The notes under the pieces are model-generated. The model had not been told where the DNA came from. It saw only the letters and a program-made list of their open reading frames with translations, and searched no databases. 55,865 nt of DNA from Metabacillus bambusae (GTDB taxonomy: Bacteria > Bacillota > Bacilli > Bacillales > Bacillaceae): NCBI RefSeq assembly GCF_017497975.1, contig NZ_JAGDEL010000034.1:1-55865 (forward strand), in the 5' to 3' direction. This document shows, in pieces, positions 7,496-16,577 of the stretch (positions are counted from its first letter, which is position 1; each line of letters opens with the position of its first letter). The translations under genes were made by a program, and so were the position numbers.

Positions 7496-8839
7496 ATGAA
7501 TACAGCGGAAAAATTGCAAACGCTTCCGATTGTTGGAGAGAAAGTGGAAAATAAATCTCTTTTTATGAAACTTAAAGAGTTGAAAGTAGGAGTTATTCCT
7601 TTACCTCTTTATGTAGCATTAGCACTTATTATTTATGGAGCATCTGTATATAATCAGCTCCCACCTGATATGATTGGCGGTTTTGCTGTCATCATGATTA
7701 TGGGAATTTTACTTGGGGATCTCGGATTAAAAATTCCTATATTGAAGGATATTGGCGGCCCTGCAATACTAGCACTCTTAATTCCTTCTATTATGGTATT
7801 TTATAATTTGATTAATCCGGCTGCAATGGAAGCGGTAACAACCTTGATGAAAACATCTAATTTCCTTTATCTGTATATATCTTGTTTAGTTGCAGGAAGT
7901 ATCCTTGGAATGAACCGAAAAGTCTTAGTACAAGGGTTTACTCGAATGTTTATTCCACTCGTATTAGGAACACTTGCTGCAATAGTAGCAGGAGTTTTAG
8001 TTGGATCATTGTTTGGGTATGACATGAAACATACATTTTTCTATATTGTCGTACCAATTATTGGCGGTGGAATTGGAGAGGGAATCTTACCGCTTTCCCT
8101 AGCATACTCGCAAATTTTAGGTTCATCTGCTGAAAGCTTTGTATCCCAAATGATTCCTGCTGCTGTCATTGGAAATATTGTTGCGATTATTTGTGCAGGT
8201 TTAATGAAACGTCTAGGGGAGAAAAGACCTGAACTAACTGGAAATGGTGTATTAGTGAAAGCAAAAGGCGGCGATGGGATTTCACAGGAAACAAATATAA
8301 ATAAACCTGTTGATTTCTCGCTAATGGGTGCCGGATTATTAATTGCCTGCAGTTTCTTCATCTTTGGCAGTCTCGCGCATAAATTCCTTGGAATTCCTGG
8401 TCCTGTACTCATGATTGTAGCTGCAACACTGGTAAAATGTTTGAAAGTGATGCCTGCAAAAATGGAACAAGGAGCCTATCATTTATATAAGTTTGTTTCA
8501 ACAAGTTTAACATGGCCACTTATGGTTGGGTTAGGTATCCTCTTTATCCCATTAGAAGATGTAGTGAAAATTGTAACGCCGGTCTATGTAGTCATTTGTT
8601 CTGTCGTTGTTATTGCCATGGTAGGGACGGGGTATATTGTTGGGAAAATGATGAATATGTTTCCTGTCGATTCGGCGATTGTAACAGGCTGTCACAGCGG
8701 ACTAGGCGGAACAGGTGATGTAGCTATTTTATCAGCGTCCAACCGTATGTCATTAATGCCGTTTGCACAAGTTGCAACAAGACTTGGCGGTGCTGCCACT
8801 GTTATATTAGCAACATTGTTAATGAAATTATTAAGTTAA
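7496..8839 (+). CDS. 2-hydroxycarboxylate:cation symporter (citrate/malate type)
   Basis: The 447-aa polytopic membrane protein is full length for the 2HCT family (CitS, CitP, MaeN, CimH). Both family signature loops are present: GGGIGEG at 190-196 and GLGGTGD at 402-408. These form the two re-entrant GGxG loops at the substrate site in the two inverted halves. The N-terminus is a short cytosolic stretch before the first membrane helix. The transporter probably takes up citrate or malate with Na+ or H+. The start is fixed by AACAGGAGG at 7482-7490. No CitAB-type two-component system adjoins. Its position near gapB and pckA fits growth on organic acids. Which dicarboxylate or tricarboxylate it prefers is open. 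Confidence 0.9.
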   Translation: MNTAEKLQTLPIVGEKVENKSLFMKLKELKVGVIPLPLYVALALIIYGASVYNQLPPDMIGGFAVIMIMGILLGDLGLKIPILKDIGGPAILALLIPSIMVFYNLINPAAMEAVTTLMKTSNFLYLYISCLVAGSILGMNRKVLVQGFTRMFIPLVLGTLAAIVAGVLVGSLFGYDMKHTFFYIVVPIIGGGIGEGILPLSLAYSQILGSSAESFVSQMIPAAVIGNIVAIICAGLMKRLGEKRPELTGNGVLVKAKGGDGISQETNINKPVDFSLMGAGLLIACSFFIFGSLAHKFLGIPGPVLMIVAATLVKCLKVMPAKMEQGAYHLYKFVSTSLTWPLMVGLGILFIPLEDVVKIVTPVYVVICSVVVIAMVGTGYIVGKMMNMFPVDSAIVTGCHSGLGGTGDVAILSASNRMSLMPFAQVATRLGGAATVILATLLMKLLS

Positions 8840-8945
8840 AAACTCTGTTAAAGAGTACTAACTATCAATAGTGTAGTGGAAAAATCAAAAGGCACCTAGT
8901 AGCATTAGTTGAAGAAAAAGTACTGATATTGTATAAAACTTTAAT

Positions 8946-8986
8946 CACAACTTAACAGTTCATGAAAGCCTTCACATTAAGTTGTG
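8946..8986. promoter_or_regulatory. Inverted repeat downstream of the 2HCT gene
   Basis: CACAACTTAA (8946-8955) and TTAAGTTGTG (8977-8986) are exact complements. A second, mutually exclusive pairing, CAGTTCA with TGAACTG, overlaps it. There is no T-run. It could be a 3' RNA structure or a binding site; function unknown. Confidence 0.35.
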
Positions 8987-9128
8987 AACTGATAACATTA
9001 ATGTAAGTGTTTACCGATTTCTACTATTATAAATAAGAGTCCATTAAACCAAACGTAGAATGCTCTTCCTGGTCAATCAATTATTATATTTATTCATATA
9101 GACAATTAGTAAGATAGGCGGTAAAAAG

Positions 9129-9311
9129 ATGTTTTTAAAAGAATTAACTAAAAATTGCTTTATCACTATTACTTATTTTCAGAACGGTTCTTTTGAAACA
9201 TGCAAGGGTCGTGTCTGTAAACTTGATTTACATCAACAAACTCTCACTTTAAAGGATGAACAACAAAAGGTTTTCTCCATTTATTTATCTAGTATTAAGG
9301 AGATACATTAA
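9129..9311 (+). CDS. Small YolD-like protein
   Basis: The 60-aa product is shaped like a YolD-type mini-domain: ITITYFQNGSFETCKGRVCKL followed by a second beta-rich repeat (TLTLKDEQQKVFSIYLSSIKEI). YolD-like proteins are short beta-strand proteins, often paired with UvrX/UmuC-like polymerases, but none is adjacent here. An AGGCGG site lies at the usual distance before ATG 9129. A weak hairpin (about 9367-9396) follows. The family assignment is tentative; the gene itself looks real. Confidence 0.5.
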   Translation: MFLKELTKNCFITITYFQNGSFETCKGRVCKLDLHQQTLTLKDEQQKVFSIYLSSIKEIH

Positions 9312-9435
9312 TTGATAGAAAAATAGATTGTTTCATTTTTTAAAATCAGCTCTAAGCTACCACTCAAAACCCCTTGCTAGATAATCGAAGGGTTTCCTAA
9401 ACAAAGTGGCTTAGATAAAAGGAGCCGTAAACATA

Positions 9436-9657
9436 ATGTCAAAAATGATTGCAATTAATGCAGGTAGCTCCTCTTTGAAATTCCAATTATTTGAAATGCC
9501 AAATGAAAAAGTACTAACAGCTGGGTTAGTAGAACGTATCGGTTTAGATAAGGGAGTATTCACTATCTTAGTGAATGGGGAAAATCTATGTATTATTGAA
9601 TCGTTAAATGAAATTGAAGGAATCGGTCATCGTGTTGTACATGGTGGTGAAAAATAA
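9436..9657 (+). pseudogene. ackA: Acetate kinase fragment
   Basis: The frame starts with the unmistakable AckA N-terminus ([20 protein letters not shown], nucleotide-binding and catalytic Asn) behind a good AAAGGAG site. After NGEN it jumps to [21 protein letters not shown], leaving out about 30 residues that lie between these segments in full-length AckA, and it stops at 73 aa where the family has about 395. It is therefore an internally deleted and truncated remnant. It cannot be an active kinase because the C-terminal domain is absent. A functional copy presumably lies elsewhere. Confidence 0.85.
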
Positions 9658-9931
9658 TGATTTTTAGCATACCTTACCCAATGGAGAATGGAGGACAGTA
9701 GATGATGATTCATTTACCGTTCAATAAGCAGGAAAGATGAGAGGGTTATTGATAAAGAGATGGACAGTTCTATCTATTGTCGTCTATCCAAGGGGTGGAG
9801 GCAAGTTTTGCTATAGGATTGGGTCAGTGCTCGAATAAAGATACAATTAAAGCGCATTTTTAGTGGGTTGGTGTGCTATAGAATGATTTATTTTATAAAA
9901 AAAACAAATATGTGATGAATATATTTTTAAA
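9658..9931. other. Degenerate sequence between the ackA remnant and gapB
   Basis: Short broken frames only (for example a 12-codon frame MMIHLPFNKQER at 9702), none with support. It probably represents decayed sequence plus the distal gapB promoter region. Confidence 0.4.
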
Positions 9932-9942
9932 TATGATATACT
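9932..9942 (+). promoter_or_regulatory. CcpN-like operator upstream of gapB
   Basis: TATGATATACT fits, at all 11 positions, the CcpN consensus as I recall it (TRTGHYATAYW). CcpN represses gapB and pckA in Bacillus subtilis during glycolytic growth. The site lies 54 bp upstream of the gapB start, near a probable -10 region. No comparable match was found upstream of pckA. Confidence 0.55.
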
Positions 9943-9995
9943 AATTATAGATTAATAGAAATATAGTATAACTCAATTAAGGGGGATTTATTAGT

Positions 9996-11024
9996 ATGAT
10001 TAGTGTTGCTATTAACGGGTTTGGCCGTATTGGAAGAATGGTATTTCGTCAAGCGATAAAAGAAAGCTCATTTCAGGTTGTAGCGATTAATGCGAGCTAT
10101 CCGGCAGACACGTTAGCACACCTTATTAAGTATGACACCGTACACGGGAAGTTTGACGGTACAATAGAAGTTTTGCAAAATCACTTATTGGTGGATGGTA
10201 AGTTGGTTCAGCTTCTTAATCATCGTAATCCGCAAGAGCTTCCCTGGAAGGAACTAGGCATAGATGTTGTGATTGAAGCAACTGGAAAATTTAATGCAAA
10301 AGAACAAGCAAGTCTGCACCTAGAAGCAGGGGCAAAGAAGGTCATTTTAACAGCTCCAGGTAAAAATGAAGATGTTACTATTGTGGTTGGTGTAAATGAC
10401 AGGCAATTAGATATTACAAAACACGATGTTATTTCTAATGCCTCCTGTACAACCAATTGTCTTGCTCCAGTCGTAAAGGTGTTAGATGAAAAATTCGGCA
10501 TTGAGAACGGCTTAATGACCACGGTACATGCATATACAAATGACCAAAATAATATCGATAATCCACATAAGGATTTACGTAGAGCACGAGCTTGCGCACA
10601 ATCCATTATTCCGACTACAACAGGTGCTGCTAAGGCATTAGCAAAGGTACTACCACATTTATCTGGCAAATTGCATGGTATGGCCCTACGAGTTCCTACT
10701 CCAAATGTATCGCTTGTAGACCTTGTAGTAGACGTAAATTGTGATGTGACAGTGGAACAAATTAATAATGCCTTCCAAACTGCGGCGAATGGATCATTGA
10801 AGGGTATTATAGAATTCTGTAATGCACCGCTTGTGTCTGTAGATTTTAATACAAATCCAAATTCAGCTATTATTGATGGTTTATCTACAATCGTTATGGG
10901 AACCCGTAAGGTCAAGGTTCTTGCTTGGTATGATAACGAGTGGGGCTACTCCTGCCGCGTAGTAGATCTCGTAAAGCTAGTAGCAGATCGGTATGCTAGC
11001 CGGAAAGATATGCAACATATTTAA
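9996..11024 (+). CDS. gapB: NADP-dependent glyceraldehyde-3-phosphate dehydrogenase, gluconeogenic
   Basis: The 342-aa GAPDH is of the Bacillus GapB type. The Rossmann motif is INGFGRIGRMVF at 6-17. The second strand ends in INASYPADT, without the Asp that NAD-specific GapA enzymes carry (family knowledge). The catalytic Cys is C151 in SNASCTTNC. The C-terminal WYDNEWGYSCRVVDL is typical. The enzyme reduces 1,3-bisphosphoglycerate with NADPH in gluconeogenesis. A binding site (AAGGGGGA) precedes the ATG. Together with pckA 300 bp downstream it forms a gluconeogenic cluster. Glucose repression by CcpN is likely from the upstream site. Confidence 0.95.
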   Translation: MISVAINGFGRIGRMVFRQAIKESSFQVVAINASYPADTLAHLIKYDTVHGKFDGTIEVLQNHLLVDGKLVQLLNHRNPQELPWKELGIDVVIEATGKFNAKEQASLHLEAGAKKVILTAPGKNEDVTIVVGVNDRQLDITKHDVISNASCTTNCLAPVVKVLDEKFGIENGLMTTVHAYTNDQNNIDNPHKDLRRARACAQSIIPTTTGAAKALAKVLPHLSGKLHGMALRVPTPNVSLVDLVVDVNCDVTVEQINNAFQTAANGSLKGIIEFCNAPLVSVDFNTNPNSAIIDGLSTIVMGTRKVKVLAWYDNEWGYSCRVVDLVKLVADRYASRKDMQHI

Positions 11025-11334
11025 ATACCAATATAATTCAAGTCATTATTTTTCCAATACCAAAAATAAACCCTGAGAGAAATTTAGTTGAAGATTAGAT
11101 AACTTAGGAAGAAGACACTGCCCATTTATTTCTTTAAAAGGTGTAGCGCCTGATGAATAATAAGATTTTGGTGATCCGTGGTCAGAAGACTTCTGAAATG
11201 CTTAAGTTCATCTTTTCTACGAGAATTCGCAAATTATACCTCTATAAATAGTGTACATTATTTAAGTTAATCTGTTATACCGTTTATAAGAGATAGAGAA
11301 GTTTTCATAAAAAAGACAAAAGGATGGTATGTAT
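11025..11334. other. gapB-pckA intergenic region
   Basis: No gene and no clear terminator were seen. It should contain the pckA promoter; no confident -35/-10 pair or CcpN-like match was found. The pckA ribosome binding site AAAAGGA lies at 11318-11324. Confidence 0.4.
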
Positions 11335-12921
11335 ATGAGTACTGTGAACGTTCAAATTGAATTAAACGAGTTATTAAATGGAAGCAATGCACAAGTTCAA
11401 TTAAGTGTTCCGCAGCTAGTCGGAAAAGTAGTAAAGAGAGAAGAAGGAAAATTAACTACTACCGGGGCTGTTTCCGTTTCAACAGGTAAATACACAGGAC
11501 GTTCTCCTAAAGATAAATTCATTGTGAAAGAAGCATCCACTGAAGATAAAATTGATTGGGGCACTGTAAACCAACCAATTTCCCAACAGCATTTTGATAA
11601 TCTGTACATAAGGGTATTAGAATACTTAAAAGAAAAAGAAGAAATCTTCGTATTTAAAGGCTTTGCCGGAGCGGATCACAGCTACCGTCTTCCAATTCAA
11701 GTTATAAATGAATACGCTTGGCATAACTTATTTGCACATCAATTGTTTATTCGTCCGACAGAGATTGAACTTCCTAAACACGATGCACAATTTACAATCG
11801 TTTCTGCTCCAACATTCAAAGCAAATCCAATTCTTGACGGTACAAATTCTGAAGCGTTCATCATCGTTTCTTTTGAAAAGCGTATTGTACTAATCGGCGG
11901 TACTGAGTATGCAGGTGAAATGAAGAAATCCATTTTCTCTATTATGAACTACTTGTTGCCAGAACAAGATATTCTATCCATGCACTGTTCTGCAAACGTA
12001 GGTGAAGAGGGCGATGTGGCATTGTTCTTCGGTTTATCCGGAACAGGAAAGACAACCCTATCTGCAGATCCAAACCGCATGCTAATCGGTGATGATGAGC
12101 ACGGCTGGTCTGATAACGGCGTGTTTAATATTGAAGGCGGCTGTTATGCAAAAACCGTGAACCTATCTCGGGAGAAGGAACCTCAAATCTTTAAAGCGAT
12201 TACATTCGGTTCTGTATTAGAAAATGTTATGATTGACGAGAATACTAGTCTTGCGAATTACAACGATGTATCCCTAACTGAAAATACACGTGCTGCGTAT
12301 CCAATTGACGCAATAGATAATATCATGCTTCCAAGCGTTGGCGGACACCCAAATACAATTGTGTTCTTAACAGCAGATGCATTCGGCGTATTGCCTCCAA
12401 TCAGCAAGTTATCCAAAGAACAAGCCATGTACCATTTCTTAAGTGGATACACAAGTAAGCTAGCAGGAACAGAGCGGGGTATTACATCTCCGCAAGTAAC
12501 GTTTTCCACATGCTTCGGTTCTCCATTCTTACCGCTTAACGCATCTCGATATGCAGAAATGCTTGGAGAAAAAATTGAAAAGCACAATGCAAACGTATTT
12601 TTAGTGAACACAGGCTGGACTGGTGGCGAATATGGCGTAGGTCAACGTATGAATCTATCCTACACACGCGCAATGGTGCAAGCAGCCCTTAACGGCGAAT
12701 TAGACAACGCGGAAACTGGAAAGAATGACATCTTTGGTCTTGAAATTCCGCTCCATGTTCCAGGTGTTCCGGATGACGTATTAATACCAGAAAAAACTTG
12801 GGCTGACAAAGAATCTTATAAAGCAAAAGCATTAGATCTTGCCGGCAAGTTCAAAGAAAACTTCAAAAAGTTCACAAGCGTTTCTGAAGAGATTGTAGAG
12901 CTGGGTGGACCTTTGGTATAA
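11335..12921 (+). CDS. pckA: Phosphoenolpyruvate carboxykinase (ATP)
   Basis: The 528-aa product is full length. It has the kinase-1a P-loop GLSGTGKTT at 233-241, the metal-binding Asp pair in LIGDDEHGW, the conserved Arg in GRSPKDKF (oxaloacetate/substrate site) near 50 and the NTGWTGG segment near 425. It converts oxaloacetate and ATP to PEP, CO2 and ADP, the entry step of gluconeogenesis from TCA intermediates. The start at 11335 ([10 protein letters not shown]) is preferred because AGGA then lies 10 nt upstream; an ATG at 11329 adds two residues and leaves too little space. A terminator follows at 12969. It works with gapB and probably with the organic-acid transporter upstream. Confidence 0.96.
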   Translation: MSTVNVQIELNELLNGSNAQVQLSVPQLVGKVVKREEGKLTTTGAVSVSTGKYTGRSPKDKFIVKEASTEDKIDWGTVNQPISQQHFDNLYIRVLEYLKEKEEIFVFKGFAGADHSYRLPIQVINEYAWHNLFAHQLFIRPTEIELPKHDAQFTIVSAPTFKANPILDGTNSEAFIIVSFEKRIVLIGGTEYAGEMKKSIFSIMNYLLPEQDILSMHCSANVGEEGDVALFFGLSGTGKTTLSADPNRMLIGDDEHGWSDNGVFNIEGGCYAKTVNLSREKEPQIFKAITFGSVLENVMIDENTSLANYNDVSLTENTRAAYPIDAIDNIMLPSVGGHPNTIVFLTADAFGVLPPISKLSKEQAMYHFLSGYTSKLAGTERGITSPQVTFSTCFGSPFLPLNASRYAEMLGEKIEKHNANVFLVNTGWTGGEYGVGQRMNLSYTRAMVQAALNGELDNAETGKNDIFGLEIPLHVPGVPDDVLIPEKTWADKESYKAKALDLAGKFKENFKKFTSVSEEIVELGGPLV

Positions 12922-12968
12922 CGAAAAGCGGAGCTGTCTATTCAGTTCTAAAGGAGATAAAGCACAAA

Positions 12969-13011
12969 AGGGGCGTCCTAAAGTCGAATATTCGACTTAT
13001 TGGACACCCCT
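12969..13011 (+). terminator. Terminator hairpin after pckA
   Basis: AGGGGCGTCC pairs with GGACACCCCT (one mismatch), extended by an inner AAGTCGAA/TTCGACTT stem. Only a short T-rich stretch follows. It lies 47 bp after the pckA stop. Confidence 0.65.
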
Positions 13012-13365
13012 ATTATTCGTTAATATTTATAAAACAGAAAGCAGATTAGTACTGTTGAAACTAAAATTTCATATCTACCTTGTGATAAATTTGGAAGTTT
13101 AATTGTTAACTTTTTTGATTTATTGCTATTTATAACTCCATAATCAATAAAATCATGTACCTTTTCATTCATGATTATTTTTGACTGTTTGTAATTTACG
13201 AAAAAATACTTTAAATGTGTAAAAATCTTCAATTTTATAATCAACAACTAATTCAATTGAAGCACAAACATCAAAGCTTTCTGTTAATGTTAATGGTACC
13301 TAATTTAATCTAAAAAGTACTGGGAACAAGGTCAATCAAGAAATGATTTCGTTGTATGATGAAGA
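13012..13365. other. Intergenic region between convergent pckA and the LysR gene
   Basis: A minus-strand open frame (13020-13247, 75 codons) has no convincing start signals and an AT-driven composition, so I do not call it. No other structure seen. Confidence 0.4.
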
Positions 13366-14232
13366 TTAAAGGAAAAATTCAATAAATGTTCTCGCCGCAT
13401 AAGAAATATACTTGTTCTTCTTTGTAATAACAGCTAAATTCCATGGTGTAACAGGTTCCAATTTAATAATTTTAACTTGCTTGTTCTCAACTCGATTACA
13501 AATGGATTCAGGTAAGATCGTCACCCCTAGATTTGCTCCAACCATTTCAGACATAAAATCCCATTGCGAACTTTTAAATAGTATTTTAGGCTCAAATCCT
13601 TCAGCAATGAATTTCTTCCACATAATATCATGCAGTGCAAAGTCCTCATGATAGAAAATAAATTCTTCATTCTTTAATTCATGTAAGTGGATAACATCAC
13701 GGTTTGCTAGACTATGGTTATGATGGATTAATAATTTCATTTCATCCTCGACAATTGGATAGATGTTAAATTCGTTTTCATCAACTGGAAGTACAGCCAC
13801 CCCAAGCTCGAATTCACTTTCCTCAACACCTTTAACAACCTTAGCAGCTCCATATTCTGTAATGTTAATTGAAATATTTGGATACCTTTGATGGAATTCT
13901 GCCATGACACTTGGAAAGTAGAGACTCCCAATAATTGGGGGTAATCCAATGCTAATCGAACCTCTTTTTAAACTTGTCAAATCATTTAACGTAATCGACA
14001 TTTCATCGATTTGTGATAACACTTTTTGGGCATATTCCATCACAACGAAACCACCATCTGTTAGCTCACTCGTTTTATTAGTACGGATAATGAGTGTCAT
14101 ATCTAATTCTTCTTCAAGACTTTTGATCATTTTACTTAATGCTGGTTGTGAGATATGTAATGCTTCAGACGCTTTAGTGATGCTTTTATGTTTAGCAACC
14201 TCAAGAAAATAGGTTAATTGCCGTAGCTCCAA
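13366..14232 (-). CDS. LysR-family regulator, CidR/YwbI-like
   Basis: The 288-aa LysR protein has an N-terminal winged HTH (LRQLTYFLEVAKHKSITKAS ending ALHISQPALSKMIKSLEEEL, residues 3-45) and an effector domain opening with SIGLPPIIGSLYFPSVM. That wording, with VLPVDE and FMSEMVGANLGVTILPE later, resembles the CidR/YwbI subgroup that activates cidABC-type operons in response to acetate or pyruvate overflow. The start is a TTG at 14232, 6 nt after GGAGGTG; upstream in-frame codons lack a site. It is monocistronic. The subgroup is inferred by resemblance, and the likely target, lrgAB, lies 7 kb away. Confidence 0.85.
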   Translation of the reverse strand: MELRQLTYFLEVAKHKSITKASEALHISQPALSKMIKSLEEELDMTLIIRTNKTSELTDGGFVVMEYAQKVLSQIDEMSITLNDLTSLKRGSISIGLPPIIGSLYFPSVMAEFHQRYPNISINITEYGAAKVVKGVEESEFELGVAVLPVDENEFNIYPIVEDEMKLLIHHNHSLANRDVIHLHELKNEEFIFYHEDFALHDIMWKKFIAEGFEPKILFKSSQWDFMSEMVGANLGVTILPESICNRVENKQVKIIKLEPVTPWNLAVITKKNKYISYAARTFIEFFL

Positions 14233-14429
14233 TAAATACACCTCCAATTTTAATATTTCAATTAACATTGCCTTCAAATGGCATGGTCCATCCTATTATA
14301 AAATATTTTTCTCAAATGACAATTTATTAAGGTCGTTATAGGACAACTATGTGAGGAAAGCTTGGATAATTCAGCATTTACTCATATTAAAGAAATGTCA
14401 ATCGAATAAGAAGTTTTATATAAAAATAA

Positions 14430-14612
14430 GGCTCTGTTAAACTTGGTTGTTGATTTCCGCTGCAGGCGTTCGCTTTCCGAGGGCGGCCCGGGAGCCTCCT
14501 CGGTGCTTTGCACCTGAGTGAGCCTCCCTTGGACTTGCACTCCCGCAGGAGTCTCACGTATACGTTCCAATCAACAAAGTGTCAAAATCAACAGTAAGCT
14601 TTTAACAGAGCT
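14430..14612 (+). mobile_element. Intact 183-bp MITE-like element with 8-bp target duplication
   Basis: The element begins GGCTCTGTTAAAC and ends TTTTAACAGAGCT, giving 11-12 bp inverted termini. It is flanked on both sides by the identical octamer AAAAATAA (14422-14429 and 14613-14620). It has no transposase. Subterminal TTGTTGATTTCCGCTG and CCAATCAACAAAG segments enclose a GC-rich core that can fold (GGGAGCCTCCTCGG...GAGCCTCCC). GG-starting ends and an 8-bp duplication recall ISL3-type transposases as possible mobilisers, which is inference. Two relatives lie at 5188 and 24159. Confidence 0.8.
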
Positions 14613-14779
14613 AAAAATAAAAATGGTGATATGAGAAAGAAAGACACGAACTTGAAAAAGAGATAATAAAAGGATAGAAGACATCGAAGACAGGAATATG
14701 GTACTATAAATACAGTTTTAATAATGAATTAATGAAATACAAAAATCAGGTTATTTATCATAGTGTAGGAGTTAGTAAA

Positions 14780-16438
14780 GTGAAGTATTCAGGAAGAATT
14801 TGGTCTCTAAGTATTTTGGTTATTTCTGGAATGGTTTTTAAAATCATTTCCTACTTGAAATTTGGTTATATTCCATTATCTGAATGGTTGATTAATGCTA
14901 TTTTTATCGTCCCGGTATGGTGGGTAGGATTACAAGTTGATAAGTCGAGGTATTACGCTAAGGAACTAAAGGAAAAAGAGCATGAATTGAACCAGCTTTT
15001 TAATAGTGTGGATGCAGTTATTTTCTCATATGATCTGCGTACCGATCATATGATGGTTTCTTCAAAAGTGAAGCAATTATATGGTTATTCAGCAGATGAA
15101 TTTAAACAAAATTTCCAATTATGGAAAGAAGTTGTTTATCAGGAAGATCTTGAACAAGTCCTTGAGTTTGAACGAGCGATTTTAGCAGGAAAAGGTGGAA
15201 TGAGAGAATATCGCATTTTACTTCCAAACGGTGAAGTGAAATGGATTCAAAAACGGATTACACCCATTTTCGATTCAAAAAGGAACCTCATAAAAATAAA
15301 TGGAATCGATATCGATATTAATGAACGGAAAAAAATAGGGGATTTACTTCATTATACCCAAGAACAAAATCGTAAACTACTAGTAAAGCGTTTAGAAGAA
15401 ACCGAACAACGATATAAATCTTTATTTGAACATAATTCTGAAGCGATTTTTACTTTTTGTCTAGAACGACATTTAATCGATGCAAATAAAGCTGCTGAAA
15501 ATTTACTAGGTTATAGTTTGGAAGAACTCAAACATATGAATTGGGAGTCAATCATTGTACCAGAAGACAATGATAAGTATATGAAGTATTTTAAAAGTGT
15601 AAACCGAAATGAAACAAGGGAAATGACCCTATCACTGATCAACAAAGATGGAAGTAAACGTATCGTTCAGATGAAAATGCTTCCTATCATTACAGATAAT
15701 GAATTTAACGGGATATTTGAAATTGCAAAAGACATCACTGATGCAAAATTAGCAGAGGAAATGATCAGAAGGTCTGATAAGCTATCAGCAGTTGGTCAAC
15801 TTGCTGCAGGAGTTGCCCATGAAATCCGAAATCCTTTGACTACGCTTAGAGGTTTTATCCAATTTTTAAAACAAGATATTGATAAAAACTATATTGAGAT
15901 CATGTTAACTGAATTAGATCGTATAAACATGATCGTTAGTGAATTTCTCATTCTTTCTAAGCCACAAGGAATTAACTATTAATTAATCGATATTAGGATT
16001 ATCGTACAAACAATTGTTTCGCTGCTAGATACCCAGGCAAAAATAAACAATGTCCAGATTTTATCAGATTTAGATGTAGATCATTCGCTCATTACAGGTG
16101 AACCGAATCAACTAAAACAAGTGATTATTAATCTCTTGAAAAATTCTATTGAAGCAATGCCAAATGGAGGAGAAATAACGGTAAACCTTAAGCGAACGGC
16201 TCCTAATGCTTTGAGTATCATTATTCTAGATCAAGGTATCGGTATACCCACAGAGCAAATTCAAAAACTAGGGGAACCCTTTTTCACAACAAAAGAGGAA
16301 GGTACAGGACTTGGATTAATGGTATGCTTTAAAATTATTGAAAATCATGGGGGCACGATTAATATTTCAAGTGAACCAAATAAAGGTACATCTGTTGAAG
16401 TATCTTTACCAATTAACATAGATAATGTAAAGATTTAA
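14780..16438 (+). pseudogene. PAS-domain sensor histidine kinase split by an in-frame stop
   Basis: The whole frame would encode a 552-aa sporulation-kinase-like sensor: two N-terminal membrane segments (about residues 8-55), two PAS domains (about 70-190 and 205-330), a HisKA domain with phospho-acceptor His 347 in GVAHEIRNPL, and a HATPase domain with NLLKNSIEAMPNGG (N box), LDQGIGIP (G1) and GTGLGL (G2). A TAA at 15980-15982 (codon 401) separates HisKA from HATPase. The frame resumes unchanged after it, so one nonsense change explains the split. No binding site precedes a restart codon. The start is taken as GTG 14780 behind AGGAG; an ATG at 14732 lacks a site. As written it cannot autophosphorylate unless the stop is read through or is an assembly error. 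Confidence 0.85.
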
Positions 16439-16445
16439 TTAAGAT

Positions 16446-16478
16446 AAAAACATCCGGTTGCTAAACTGGATGTTTTTA
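16446..16478 (+). terminator. Terminator after the histidine kinase
   Basis: AAAACATCCGGT and ACTGGATGTTTT form a 12-bp stem (one wobble) followed by T's, 8 bp after the kinase stop. Confidence 0.85.
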
Positions 16479-16577
16479 TGTCTTTAAAACGAGTGTAGTT
16501 TTCAACCACCTTTACACCGGGTTGTCTTTGGGGTTAAATGGTTTTATTAGTAAAAAATCAGTAGAAGGAGAGAAGAA

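Noticed and set aside
10220-10915. 231-codon minus-strand frame opposite gapB
   Set aside because: Lies wholly inside gapB, has no ribosome binding site, and its translation shows the skewed composition of an antisense shadow.
13020-13247. 75-codon minus-strand frame between pckA and the LysR gene
   Set aside because: No credible start signal; Lys/Ile/Asn-rich composition expected from AT-rich DNA.
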